From Phenylobacterium sp. (GTDB lineage: Bacteria > Pseudomonadota > Alphaproteobacteria > Caulobacterales > Caulobacteraceae): DNA of 64,000 nt. A model generated the notes under the pieces. That model saw only the letters and a list, made by a program, of their open reading frames with translations, ran no database searches and was not told the origin of the DNA. The stretch spans positions 40,656-104,655 of the forward strand of contig SSMU01000016.1 of assembly GCA_004799545.1 (NCBI GenBank), in the 5' to 3' direction. Every line of letters starts with the position of its first letter. Within the stretch, counting starts at the first letter, position 1. Below are positions 54,915 through 63,240 of this stretch, one piece after another. The position numbers and the translations under genes are program-made.

Positions 54915-55717
54915 TCGACCTCACCGGCAAGGTCGCCTTCGTCACCGGCGGCGGCTCCGGGATCGGCGACGCCGTCGTGCGCCAGTTCATTGGGCTCGGC
55001 GCCAAGGTCGGCGTCGCCGGCCGGCGCGCCGCGGTGCTCGAAACGCTCGCCGCCGATTGCGGCGCCCTGCCCCTCACCTGCGACGTCAGCGACCCCGACG
55101 CCGTCGATGCTGCGATCACGACGTTGGTCCAGGAGCTCGGTGGCCTCGACATCGTCGTCAACAGCGCTGGCATCGCCCACCGCGGAAATGCCGAGCAGAT
55201 CTCGCCCGAGGACTGGCGCCAGGTGCTCGACGTCAATCTCACCGGCGCCCTGAACGTCTGCCGACGCGCCCTTCCCGAGCTCAGGGCGCGCGGCGGCGGC
55301 GCCATCGTCAATGTATCATCGGTGGGCGGCCTGACCGCGGCGGCGTCCAGCGTGGCCTACAGCGCCTCGAAGGCCGGCATGCTGGGCCTGTCGCGATCCC
55401 TCGCCAAGGACTTCGGCAAGCACAACATCCGGGTCAACACCGTCTGTCCCGGCTGGGTGGACACCCCGATGATCCAGGGCGCCCTGGACGCCCTGTCGCG
55501 CATTCACGGCATCTCGAGGGACGATGCGAAACGGCTCCTGACCCGTTGGTCGCCGCTCGGCCGGATGTCCGAACCGGTCGAGCTCGCCAATTGCATCACC
55601 TTCCTCGCCTCGCCCATGGCCTCTTTCGTCACCGGCGCGGTGCTGGTGGCCGACGGCGGCCAATCCATCGTCGACCTGGGGCTGCTGCCGCTCGATCCCG
55701 ACGCGGGAATCCACTGA
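54911..55717 (+). CDS. Short-chain dehydrogenase/reductase, last gene of the RraA operon
   Basis: 268 residues. Cofactor motif VTGGGSGIGD near 10, NSAGIAHRGN near 85, serine in VNVSSVGG near 136 and active site YSASKAG near 150. The ATG overlaps the hydratase stop. It probably oxidises or reduces a side-chain alcohol or ketone of the pathway. It is the last island gene, about 75 bp from the right border. Confidence 0.9.
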   Translation: MIDLTGKVAFVTGGGSGIGDAVVRQFIGLGAKVGVAGRRAAVLETLAADCGALPLTCDVSDPDAVDAAITTLVQELGGLDIVVNSAGIAHRGNAEQISPEDWRQVLDVNLTGALNVCRRALPELRARGGGAIVNVSSVGGLTAAASSVAYSASKAGMLGLSRSLAKDFGKHNIRVNTVCPGWVDTPMIQGALDALSRIHGISRDDAKRLLTRWSPLGRMSEPVELANCITFLASPMASFVTGAVLVADGGQSIVDLGLLPLDPDAGIH

Positions 55718-55790
55718 TCGGCGGCCTACCAACCGCCTGCTCGCGCACAGAGCCGCCGGGCGTCACGACGGTCATGGACGTCCACGAACG

Positions 55791-55819
55791 CGCGCTGGTG
55801 GGCCCGGCAGGACTTGAAC
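55791..55819. repeat. Right attachment-like repeat within the tRNA 3' end
   Basis: 29 bp identical to 21662-21690, overlapping the CCA end, acceptor strand and T-arm of the tRNA. The five bases 55791-55795 beyond the CCA are also shared, so the repeat runs slightly past the gene. Confidence 0.8.
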
Positions 55820-55871
55820 CTGCAACCAGACCGTTATGAGCGGCCGGCTCTAACCATTGAGCTACGGGCCC
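55796..55871 (-). tRNA. tRNA with anticodon CAU (Ile2 more likely than elongator Met)
   Basis: 76 nt including an encoded CCA (55796-55798). The acceptor stem GGGCCCG/CGGGCCC is perfect with discriminator A, the D stem is GCTC/GAGC, the anticodon stem GGCCG/CGGTC has one G-U pair around loop CTCATAA, and the T stem is GCAGG/CCTGC. The CAU anticodon is shared by elongator Met and the lysidine-modified Ile2. The variable loop TGGTT and D loop recall E. coli ileX more than metT, so Ile2 is favoured. It is the apparent integration target of the island. Confidence 0.9.
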
Positions 55872-55932
55872 CGCAGCGCGAACCTTCGGCGGTTAGCATG
55901 GGCGGCTTTGGGCCGGAAGCGCGCCGAGGCGC

Positions 55933-56385
55933 CTAGAGGCCGACGTCCTTCAGGCGCGGCTCCAGGCGATCGGCCATCATCCGGCCGGGGAAGGTTCGGG
56001 CGCCCTCCATGACCGCGGCGTAGACCAGGGGCTTGCCGGCTATGGGACCGGAAACCCAGCTCACGCCTCGCGAGGCGTCGGCGGTGGTGTTGCAGCTGAG
56101 CGTGCGCGGCTGGCCGTCCTTCACCGTGGCGGCCAGCAGGTCCTTGAGCTTCCACTGCGCCGCGCCCTGGCAGGCGGGCAGCTGGCGGTCGCAGGTGGTG
56201 GCGGTGTTGTAGCGGTAGACCACCCGCCCGCTCGCCTGCTCGGCGATCATCATGCAGGTGTTGGGATCGCCGATGGCGTCGGAGACCGCGGCGTCCAGCT
56301 TCTCTTTGTCGACGCCCTTGGGCGCGCCGGGCGAACATGCGGCGAGGCCGAGGGCGATGAGCGCCAGCGCGGCCGCGGCGCGCAT
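55933..56385 (-). CDS. Small lipoprotein of unknown function
   Basis: 150 residues. The N-terminus ends in the lipobox LGLAAC, followed by SPGAPKGVDKEK. Four more cysteines occur (NTCMMIAE, TTCDRQLPACQG, LSCNTT), possibly two disulfides, in keeping with a periplasmic location. The ATG at 56385 overlaps the panD stop by one base (TGATG), so it is co-translated with panD, though no functional link is obvious. Confidence 0.8.
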   Translation of the reverse strand: MRAAAALALIALGLAACSPGAPKGVDKEKLDAAVSDAIGDPNTCMMIAEQASGRVVYRYNTATTCDRQLPACQGAAQWKLKDLLAATVKDGQPRTLSCNTTADASRGVSWVSGPIAGKPLVYAAVMEGARTFPGRMMADRLEPRLKDVGL

Positions 56386-56741
56386 CACGCGGCCTGCTTG
56401 ATCTCGTTGCCGTCGCCCAGCAGGACGACGGTAGGGGCGTAGTTGCGGGCCTCCTCGGCCGGCAGCATGCCGTAGGTGACCACGATGACCTTGTCGCCCT
56501 TCTGGACCAGGCGTGCCGCGGCGCCGTTGACCCCGATCACCCTGGAGCCGCGCGGCGCTTCGATGGCGTAGGTGGTGAAGCGGGCTCCGGTGGTGATGTT
56601 GAGCACGTCCACCTGCTCGTGCGGCAGGATGCCGGAGGCGTCCAGCAGGTCGCGGTCGATGGCGATCGAGCCCTCGTAGTCGAGGTCTGCCTGGGTGACC
56701 GTGGCGCGGTGCAGCTTGGCCTTCATCAGGGTGACGAGCAT
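56385..56741 (-). CDS. panD: Aspartate 1-decarboxylase
   Basis: 118 residues. Makes beta-alanine from L-aspartate for pantothenate and CoA synthesis. The self-cleavage site is the Gly24-Ser25 pair in DYEGSIAID, where serine becomes the pyruvoyl group, and Lys9 and His11 are conserved in [10 protein letters not shown]. Starting at 56741 gives exactly this standard numbering. [22 protein letters not shown] in the second half is also typical. It is a housekeeping gene to the right of the island. Confidence 0.96.
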   Translation of the reverse strand: MLVTLMKAKLHRATVTQADLDYEGSIAIDRDLLDASGILPHEQVDVLNITTGARFTTYAIEAPRGSRVIGVNGAAARLVQKGDKVIVVTYGMLPAEEARNYAPTVVLLGDGNEIKQAA

Positions 56742-56883
56742 GATGTCTCCAACCGCCGCCCCTGGCGCCGGGGGCGATATACGCACGATGGGCGGCCCGT
56801 TCAATCCAGTGCGGAGCCCCCGCGAAACTCTGCCGCCCGGCGATGGGTTAGGTCTTCGGGGGGAATCCAGAAGGAGACGCGTC

Positions 56884-57435
56884 ATGCCCACGCACGGTCC
56901 CGAACACTCTGGTGAAGCCATCACCATCATGAAGGTCGATCCGATCCTGCCCACCGGGATCGTCCTGACCACCACGGCCCAGGCGCCCGACGGCCGGCTC
57001 GCCGACCCATATTCGGGCTACCACGAGAACCTCTCGCCGCCGCTGCGCTGGACCAATGTGCCCGACGTGAAGGCCTGGGCGATCGTCGTCGAGGACCCGG
57101 ACGCGCCGCAGGAGCATCCCTTCATCCACTGGATGATCTGGAACATCGAGGGCGGCGTCACCCATCTCGAGGCGGGGCTCCCCAAGATCGATTTCCTGGT
57201 GACCCCACAGGCCGCCGTCCAGGGTAAGAACGACATGGGCGACTACGGCTATTTCGGGCCGCGGCCGCCGGCCGGTCACGGGCTGCACCACTACTACTTC
57301 CAGATCTTCGCCCTGGACGACTTCCTGGAGATGGGGCCGGACACGCCGCTCATCGAACTGCTCAACGCGCTCAAGGGCCACACCATCGCCAAGGGCGAGA
57401 TGATGGCTACCTACGAGGCGCCCACCCAGCAGTAG
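56884..57435 (+). CDS. YbhB/YbcL-family PEBP-like protein
   Basis: 183 residues of the phosphatidylethanolamine-binding-protein-like family. Marks: [20 protein letters not shown] near 45, [20 protein letters not shown] near 68 and [20 protein letters not shown] near 125. Start at 56884 with AGAAGGAGACG before it. The bacterial function is not well defined (possible phospholipid or small anion binding). It is divergent from panD. Confidence 0.9.
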   Translation: MPTHGPEHSGEAITIMKVDPILPTGIVLTTTAQAPDGRLADPYSGYHENLSPPLRWTNVPDVKAWAIVVEDPDAPQEHPFIHWMIWNIEGGVTHLEAGLPKIDFLVTPQAAVQGKNDMGDYGYFGPRPPAGHGLHHYYFQIFALDDFLEMGPDTPLIELLNALKGHTIAKGEMMATYEAPTQQ

Positions 57436-57512
57436 GCGCCGCTTGACGGCCCTTCCGTCACCCTGCCCAATTGTCGGGTGAACGCCGATAACCGGCGCGG
57501 GAGGATGCGGCG

Positions 57513-58763
57513 ATGTACGGCGATCAGGGAACGGGCGGCCTCTCCGCCGAAGGCTTGGCGCTGATCCCGCCGGCGCTGCAGGCGGTCGTGGACTCCGGCG
57601 ACCTGTCGGGCTTCGTGACCCTGGTCTGGCGCAAGGGCGAGATCGCCCAGGTCAATGTGCTCGGCCAGCGCGACATCGCGGCCGGCAAGCCGATGACCCG
57701 CGACACCCTGTTCCGCATCGCCTCGATGACCAAGCCGGTCACCTCGATCGCGGCGATGATGCTGGTCGAGGAGGGCAAGCTGCGCCTGGAGGACCCGGTC
57801 ACCAAATGGCTGCCCGAGCTCGCCGACCTGCAGGTGCTGAAGGATGCGCAGGGGCCGCTCGACGAGACCTATCCCTCACCGCGCGACATCACGGTCGAGG
57901 ACCTGATGACCCACCGCGCGGGCCTGGCCTACGGCTTCACCTCGATCGGCCCGATCGCCCACGCCTATGAGGCGCGGCTGAGCTCGCCGCTGGTCAACGC
58001 GCTCACGCCCGACGCATGGCTGACGGCGCTGGGAACCCTGCCGCTCTCCTATCCGCCGGGCCAACAGTTCCACTACAGCCACGCCACCGATGTGCTGGGC
58101 TTCCTGGTGGCGCGCATCGAAGACAAGCCACTGGGCGAGGTGCTGCGCGACCGGATCTTCGGCCCGCTCGGCATGGACGACACCTTCTTCTGGTGTCCGC
58201 CGGAGAAGCGGGACCGCTTGGCCAAGCTCTATCGGGCGCCGCCGGAGGGTGGACCGCTGGAGGACGCCTCCCTGCCGCTCACCGACCGCCCGCCGCCCTT
58301 CGAGGGCGGCGGCGGGGGCCTGATCTCGACGGCCGACGACTATCTGAAGTTCGCCCGCATGATGCTGAACGGCGGCGAGCTGGACGGCGTGCGGCTGGTG
58401 AAGGCCGAGACCGTGGCCATGATGACCAGGAACCGGCTGAGCGACGCCCAGCGGGCGATCCCGTTCATGGGCATCCCGTTCTGGATGGGCCAGGGCTTCG
58501 GCCTCGGCCTGTCGGTGATCACCGATCCGGAGAAGCAGGCCTGGATGGGCGCGGGCTCGGAGGGCAGCTTCGGCTGGCCGGGCGCCTTCGGCACCTGGTG
58601 GCAGGCCGACCCCGCCGAGGACATGGTGCTGATCTACCTGATCCAGAACTCCATGCCGCTCAATCCCGGCGCGGCGGCGGAGCTCGCCACCGGCCAGAGG
58701 CTGGGGGGCCGGGCCGCCCTGCCGGTGTTCCAGAAGCTGGTCTACGCCGCGCTCGGCAAGTAG
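57513..58763 (+). CDS. Serine hydrolase of the beta-lactamase (class C)/esterase family
   Basis: 416 residues. The SxxK motif is in FRIASMTKPVTS (about 70), the tyrosine motif in HYSHATDVLGFLV (about 188) and GGGGLISTADDYLKFARMML near 266 is typical of beta-lactamase-related esterases. There is no signal peptide, so it is probably a cytoplasmic esterase or peptidase rather than an antibiotic resistance enzyme. The ATG has GGGAGG before it. It converges on the next gene with a 2-bp gap. Confidence 0.9.
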   Translation: MYGDQGTGGLSAEGLALIPPALQAVVDSGDLSGFVTLVWRKGEIAQVNVLGQRDIAAGKPMTRDTLFRIASMTKPVTSIAAMMLVEEGKLRLEDPVTKWLPELADLQVLKDAQGPLDETYPSPRDITVEDLMTHRAGLAYGFTSIGPIAHAYEARLSSPLVNALTPDAWLTALGTLPLSYPPGQQFHYSHATDVLGFLVARIEDKPLGEVLRDRIFGPLGMDDTFFWCPPEKRDRLAKLYRAPPEGGPLEDASLPLTDRPPPFEGGGGGLISTADDYLKFARMMLNGGELDGVRLVKAETVAMMTRNRLSDAQRAIPFMGIPFWMGQGFGLGLSVITDPEKQAWMGAGSEGSFGWPGAFGTWWQADPAEDMVLIYLIQNSMPLNPGAAAELATGQRLGGRAALPVFQKLVYAALGK

Positions 58764-58765
58764 TT

Positions 58766-59122
58766 CTAGCCGCCGGCCAGACTCCGCGTGGCGACGCAGA
58801 TCGGCGCGCCGCGCCAGTTGGCGCCGATCAGGCTGCCGCCCTGTACGGCGGCGTAGCGCCCTCGCTCATAGGCGGCGCTCTCCCCCGGCGGCCGCACGCC
58901 GGAGGGGCAGACCGCGATGGTGATCGGCTGGCCGCCCGCCAGGCACTGGCAGATGTCTTCCCGCTGAGCGATCCGGCTGGCCTCGCCGATGCGGCAGGTG
59001 ACCGGCCGCTGATGTCCGGCGACGTCGAGGCAGACGGTGGTCTGGCGGGGGCCTTGCGGCTGGGCGATGGCCGCGCCGCCCAGCAAGGCGGCCGCAGCGG
59101 CGAGGGCGATGGTGGCCTTCAT
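58766..59122 (-). CDS. Small exported protein of unknown function
   Basis: 118 residues with a signal peptide (MKATIALAAAAALLGGAAIA). The mature part has six cysteines (TTVCLDV, VTCRIGE, DICQCLAGG, VCPSG, PICVAT), which suggests disulfides in the periplasm. No family was recognised. It is divergent from the flagellar-like gene. Confidence 0.72.
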   Translation of the reverse strand: MKATIALAAAAALLGGAAIAQPQGPRQTTVCLDVAGHQRPVTCRIGEASRIAQREDICQCLAGGQPITIAVCPSGVRPPGESAAYERGRYAAVQGGSLIGANWRGAPICVATRSLAGG

Positions 59123-59266
59123 GGCGCGTCTCCTAAGTTCATCCCCCGGGGGCCCTAAGGTAACGCCGGCCGCGCGGGCTTTCTATGCTTTACGACTGTT
59201 CACCCATCTTGCTCGCCAAGCCTTAAGCCTGAGCGGCTAGTCTCCCGCCCGAAAGCGAGGAGTCCG

Positions 59267-59506
59267 ATGGATCCGCTGAACATCGCCCGTGCGGGCCTGA
59301 TGGCCGCGTCCAACGCCTTCCAGGTGTCCGCGGTGCGGACGGCCAATATGAACACCGACGCCAGTGTCGACCCGGCCCAGGAGGCCGTCTCGCAGATCAG
59401 CGCCAAGACCCAGTTCAGCGCCAACCTCGGGGTGATCAAGGTCTCCGACGAGATGTGGCGCTCGCTGATCCAGGTGCAGGAAGCCGCCGGCAATCCGACG
59501 GCCTAG
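59267..59506 (+). CDS. Small flagellar rod-like protein
   Basis: 79 residues. The N-terminus MDPLNIARAGLMAASNAFQV and the following VRTANMNTD copy the first helix of flagellar rod/hook proteins (FlgB/FlgC/FlgG group), and the C-terminus DEMWRSLIQVQEAAGN resembles their last helix. Only the two terminal helices that pair in rod proteins are present. GCGAGGAG precedes the ATG. No other flagellar gene is nearby. Confidence 0.75.
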   Translation: MDPLNIARAGLMAASNAFQVSAVRTANMNTDASVDPAQEAVSQISAKTQFSANLGVIKVSDEMWRSLIQVQEAAGNPTA

Positions 59507-59528
59507 AGCGCCCGCGACCTGACGGCCG

Positions 59529-60359
59529 CTAGGCGAAGGCGATCCAGCGGCCGGCGGCCGCCCCGGTGATCCAGACCAGGATCGTCGCATAGCCGATCAG
59601 CTTGGTGAGCGGCCCGCCCTCCGGGCCACGGCCGGCGCGGAACAGCTGCGCCAGGCCCAGGCCCACGATCCACAGGCTGAACAGCCAGGTGAACACCTTG
59701 TTGACCGGGTCCAGGTGGGCGATGTCGTCCGGCTGGTACATCAGGTGGGTGACCCCCTCCTGGGCCCCGATCAGCAGCAGCAGGCCCGCGAGGTAGATCC
59801 ACCGGAGCCGTCCCTGGGTGGCGATCAGCACCACCAGGGCCGCCGCGGTGATGATGTGGTAGACGCCGACGTTGACCAGAGCCCCGGTGGCGAACACCGC
59901 CAGGCCCACCAGCCACAGGATCGCGCCCACCGCGAACCACAGCTTGGCCGAGCCCGAGACCGCGCCCTCGGCGCGGGCCACCGGCCGGCTGGCGCCATAG
60001 GTCAGGATGATGCCGGAGACGAGGGCGATCATCTTCACCACGAAGGCGGTGGAGTCGTAGAGCCGCTCGGCGTTGGCCATGCCGATCAGTATGCCGGTGA
60101 CCACGATGCCGATCACGCCGGCGTCCTGCCAGCGCCGCAGGTTGCGGTAGATCTCCGAGGGGGGCTCCTCGGTGATCCCGGCGCCGATCAGCCGCAGGTT
60201 CATCAGGATGGCGGTCCCGCCCAGCAGCACCAGGGAGAGGATGTGCAGCACCTCCCAGGTCGCGAACTGCGGCTTGATGATGTAGGCCGGCCAGACGTTG
60301 ACCAGGTTCACGACCCACGGCCGAAGCGCCGGGAAGAAGACTTCGAAGGTGAGCTTCAT
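59529..60359 (-). CDS. Multi-pass membrane protein of unknown function
   Basis: 276 residues with about seven hydrophobic segments. It starts MKLTFEVFFPALRPWVVNLV and has HILSLVLLGGTAILMNLRLI near 40. A similar helix occurs in the upstream neighbour (LEGTHLLALMLFAGTIFVVD), so the two are related. The ATG overlaps the preceding stop by 4 bp. Conserved histidines in the helices could bind haem, but this is speculative. Confidence 0.78.
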   Translation of the reverse strand: MKLTFEVFFPALRPWVVNLVNVWPAYIIKPQFATWEVLHILSLVLLGGTAILMNLRLIGAGITEEPPSEIYRNLRRWQDAGVIGIVVTGILIGMANAERLYDSTAFVVKMIALVSGIILTYGASRPVARAEGAVSGSAKLWFAVGAILWLVGLAVFATGALVNVGVYHIITAAALVVLIATQGRLRWIYLAGLLLLIGAQEGVTHLMYQPDDIAHLDPVNKVFTWLFSLWIVGLGLAQLFRAGRGPEGGPLTKLIGYATILVWITGAAAGRWIAFA

Positions 60360-61006
60360 GACGCCTGGCCCCCGGGTTTGGCGGTCGTCGGATTAGCGGT
60401 GGTCACCGACTTCTCGTAGGCGCCCTTCTCCGAGGCCTTGCAGTCCTGCAGGACGTTGGCCCAGTGCGGCACGGGCTTGCCGCATTCGAACCAGTCGTAG
60501 GGGATGAACCTGCCCATCGCGATCACCAGGATCCAGGAGACCAGCGAGAGCACCGCCGAGAGGCGCGCCGGCCCCGGCGGCTTCGGCGCGGTGTCCCAGG
60601 CGGCCTGGTTGTGCTGCACGCGGGTGTGGAAGACGGCGATGTTGAGCATCGCCAGGACGAGGAAGATCATCTTCGCCCGAAACCACAGATTATGATAATA
60701 AAACAGCGGCTTGGCGAAGAACAACCCGAGCCCGGTGGCGAGCAGCAGCAGGAAGCCCACCACCGTCAGCGGCAGCACCCGGTCGCTGACCACCGAGACC
60801 GGCGTGCGCCGGAAGGTGACGCCCAAGAGCCGCAGGTCGACGACGAAGATGGTGCCGGCGAACAGCATCAGCGCCAGCAGGTGGGTGCCCTCGAGCAGGC
60901 CCCAGAAGTTGAGCGAGCCCAGCAAGGCCTCGCTCCAGGACTGGGCGGTGTCGCCGTGTCCCTTTCCGAGCGTGTTCTGCAACCAGGTCAGGAAATGACC
61001 GATCAA
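60356..61006 (-). CDS. DUF6644-like membrane protein
   Basis: 216 residues with about five hydrophobic segments: GLLEGTHLLALMLFAGTIFV near 35, VLPLTVVGFLLLLATGLGLF near 80, FRAKMIFLVLAMLNIAVFHT near 110. The C-terminus is a soluble tail with two cysteines. It resembles a family of unknown function often found paired as here. It is the first gene of the pair. Confidence 0.75.
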   Translation of the reverse strand: MIGHFLTWLQNTLGKGHGDTAQSWSEALLGSLNFWGLLEGTHLLALMLFAGTIFVVDLRLLGVTFRRTPVSVVSDRVLPLTVVGFLLLLATGLGLFFAKPLFYYHNLWFRAKMIFLVLAMLNIAVFHTRVQHNQAAWDTAPKPPGPARLSAVLSLVSWILVIAMGRFIPYDWFECGKPVPHWANVLQDCKASEKGAYEKSVTTANPTTAKPGGQAS

Positions 61007-61145
61007 CGAAGCTTCCCCTTTGTTCGACCCATCGATGCGGGTGGGCCGCAGATGACCGCCTTTGGCGAGGGGCGATCAAGTTGCTTACGGTTACGCCGAC
61101 GTTCCGGGGCGTTACAGGCGCCGCGGTCCGCCGCTCCGGCCGGCC

Positions 61146-61541
61146 TCACGCCGCCCGATGGATGATCTGCACGGCCAAGGCGTAGCCGGCCCAGACGCCG
61201 AGCAGGCAGAGCACGACCGATCCGACCACATTGCCCACCGCCGCAACCCCGTCGCCGTTGCGGATGAGGTTCAGCGTCTGCAGGCTGAAGCTCGAGAAGG
61301 TCGTGTAGCCGCCGCAAAGCCCCACCGTCACGAACAGCCGCGCATCGAGCGGCACCAGCCAGCGGCCGTCCGGGCCGGTCAAGGTCGCGAAGACGCCGAT
61401 CACGAAGGAGCCCAGGATGTTGATCAGCAGGGTGCCCCACGGAAAGGCCTCGCCCCAGGCCCGCGCCGCAAGGTCGCCGCAGGCGTAGCGGGCCATGCTG
61501 CCCATCGCCCCGCCGATCGCGATCCAGAGGTAGGTCAGCAA
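61146..61541 (-). CDS. crcB: CrcB/Fluc fluoride channel
   Basis: 131 residues, four membrane segments. GGAMGSMARYACGDLAARAW near 10, GTLLINILGSFVIGVFATL near 38 and the channel motif GLCGGYTTFSSFSLQTLNLI near 75 identify the family that exports fluoride as a dual-topology dimer. TTG at 61541 was chosen because GGGAG lies 6 nt before it; a GTG at 61565 lacks a ribosome site. No fluoride riboswitch is visible upstream. Confidence 0.93.
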   Translation of the reverse strand: MLTYLWIAIGGAMGSMARYACGDLAARAWGEAFPWGTLLINILGSFVIGVFATLTGPDGRWLVPLDARLFVTVGLCGGYTTFSSFSLQTLNLIRNGDGVAAVGNVVGSVVLCLLGVWAGYALAVQIIHRAA

Positions 61542-61586
61542 GGCGTTCTCCCGCCGCCCCAACACAGAAGAAAACTGGCCGCTGAA

Positions 61587-61613
61587 GCAAAAAGGGGAGC
61601 CCGGAGGCCCCCC
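61587..61613 (-). terminator. Intrinsic terminator after the DUF6152-like gene
   Basis: On the reverse strand GGGGGGCC-TCCG-GGCTCCCC (8-bp stem with one G-U pair, 61594-61613) is followed by a run of T. It lies 22 bp after the stop at 61636 and before crcB on the same strand. Confidence 0.8.
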
Positions 61614-61635
61614 TTCCGAGCCTTGCGGCTGGAGC

Positions 61636-62091
61636 TTACTTCTCGGTCGGGTCGGAGCCGTCCTTCGGCGCGCCGGTGCCGGACGAGCCCATGAACACCT
61701 TGCGGCCGTCGGGGAACGTCACGTCGCGACCGTTCGCCTTGCAGACCGGGGTGCAGGACCTGTCCTTCGACTGGTAGCCGCGGACGATGATCTCGGTGCC
61801 GACCTTGAGGGTGTTCCGGTCGATGCCGGCGCGCAGCAGGGTGTTGGGCGTGCCGCCCTCCACCATCCACTCGCGCTCCTGGCCATCGGGGCCGACGGCG
61901 TTCAGGTGCACCCAGGCGTGCGGATTGATCCACTCGACCTTGGTGACCTTGCCGCGCAGCAGCACGGGCGCCTTGCCATCGAATTCGGCGGAGAAGGCGT
62001 GGTGGGCCGAGGCCTGGCCGACGCCGAGGGTCGCGGCGGCCAGCAGGCCGGCGCCGATCAGGGTAGAAACGAATAGACCACGGGAATTCAT
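61636..62091 (-). CDS. DUF6152-like exported protein
   Basis: 151 residues with a signal peptide ending at GQASA, then HHAFSAEFDGKAPVLLRGKV and VEWINPHAWVHLNAVGPDGQ, the conserved core of a small secreted family of unknown function. Histidines in HHAF and NPHAW could bind a metal. It follows the exported-protein gene at 62225 on the same strand and ends at a clear terminator. Confidence 0.85.
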   Translation of the reverse strand: MNSRGLFVSTLIGAGLLAAATLGVGQASAHHAFSAEFDGKAPVLLRGKVTKVEWINPHAWVHLNAVGPDGQEREWMVEGGTPNTLLRAGIDRNTLKVGTEIIVRGYQSKDRSCTPVCKANGRDVTFPDGRKVFMGSSGTGAPKDGSDPTEK

Positions 62092-62224
62092 AGTGCGCCT
62101 CCAGCGCCGGATGCTGATGTCTTCACTTCCGTATCCGCGTCCGAGCGGACGCCGGCGCGGGCGAAATGGCCCGCAAGACAGCCGTAATCGTACATGACCC
62201 GGCGGGTCAGGTACATCCGGCCGA

Positions 62225-63106
62225 TCACTTCAGGGGTTCCTTGCGCAGGTTCCCGTACATGAGCTCCTCGACGAACTCCACGCACTTGAACTGGTTGAGC
62301 CGCGCGTCGTCGCCCACGTGGCGATAGAGGTTCATGCTCATCTTCCACGGCCGCGAGAAGGTGGCCGGATCGGTGATCTCCGCCTCGTAGCGCAGGATGT
62401 TCGGGCCGGTCGGCGTATAGCGCTCCACGACCTTCATGTCGGCGGTGTGGAAGTTGCCGGCCCGGTCGAACCAGGTCGAGTCGTTCTGGCCGGTGACCAC
62501 CACCACCAGACTGTCGCCCTCCCAGTGGGCCACCGACTGGCCCATCCAGGAATCGACCGGCGCCGGGCCGGGATCGGTGAACATGATGTTCCGCACCGCG
62601 CCCGCATATTCGTAGGCGAACAGCATCTGCTTCTCGGACTGGAAGATCTGGAAGGGCAGCTGCATGTAGTTGGCGCGCGGGACGCCCGGCAGGTAGCACT
62701 TGATCTCCGGATCCTTGTGGATCCAGTCGGCATGGTTGGCGTCGCGGGTCTTCAGCCCATCGGCGGTGTAGGGGATGGTCCCACCCTCGACCACGCCGAG
62801 GCCGGCCGGCACGGCGCCCACGGCGCCCAGGGCCACGACCTCCTTGGCCGGCACCGGGCCGTAGGGACCGGCGCGCAGCTGCAGGGCGGCGCTGGCCGCG
62901 TGGGGCTCGATGTTCCAGCCGGCGGTGTTCATCACCTGCCAGACGCCGTTGAGATCAGGATGGACCCGGTCCGGTCCACGGGGCGCCTTGTAGGCCACCG
63001 CCTTCATGGTGCGCGTCGCCGCGGGCTTGGCCTTGGCCGGGGCCGCCTGGGCCTGGCCGCCGATCATCAGACCCGCCGCAATCAGGGCCGCCGCAATCCT
63101 CATCAT
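62225..63106 (-). CDS. Exported protein of unknown function, related to the gene at 37480
   Basis: 293 residues with a signal peptide (ALIAAGLMIGGQAQA). HPDLNGVWQVMNTAGWNIEP near 50, SWMGQSVAHWEGDSLVVVVT near 190 and a closing CVEFVEELMYGNLRKE are the family marks. It shares the VAHWEGDSLVV and RPW-containing segments with the island protein at 37480-38604. The neighbouring DUF6152-like gene is probably in the same transcript, so the two may work together in the periplasm. Confidence 0.82.
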   Translation of the reverse strand: MMRIAAALIAAGLMIGGQAQAAPAKAKPAATRTMKAVAYKAPRGPDRVHPDLNGVWQVMNTAGWNIEPHAASAALQLRAGPYGPVPAKEVVALGAVGAVPAGLGVVEGGTIPYTADGLKTRDANHADWIHKDPEIKCYLPGVPRANYMQLPFQIFQSEKQMLFAYEYAGAVRNIMFTDPGPAPVDSWMGQSVAHWEGDSLVVVVTGQNDSTWFDRAGNFHTADMKVVERYTPTGPNILRYEAEITDPATFSRPWKMSMNLYRHVGDDARLNQFKCVEFVEELMYGNLRKEPLK

Positions 63107-63240
63107 TTGAAATCCCCCCGTACCTCCGCCTTATGCGAACGGAGCTGTCTCTTGAAATAATGATCTACCGGAGCTTGGCCGCAAGCGCCAGCCGAGCCGT
63201 AGCTTTGACAATTGATCACGGGCCGGATAGCGCCGAGCCC

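Noticed and set aside
54874..55839. Forward reading ending in VGPAGLEPATRPL
   Set aside because: The ending is the usual peptide artefact of translating through a reverse-strand tRNA; the real SDR is in another frame.
61542..61635. Possible fluoride riboswitch before crcB
   Set aside because: The region contains only the terminator of the upstream gene; no riboswitch consensus was seen.
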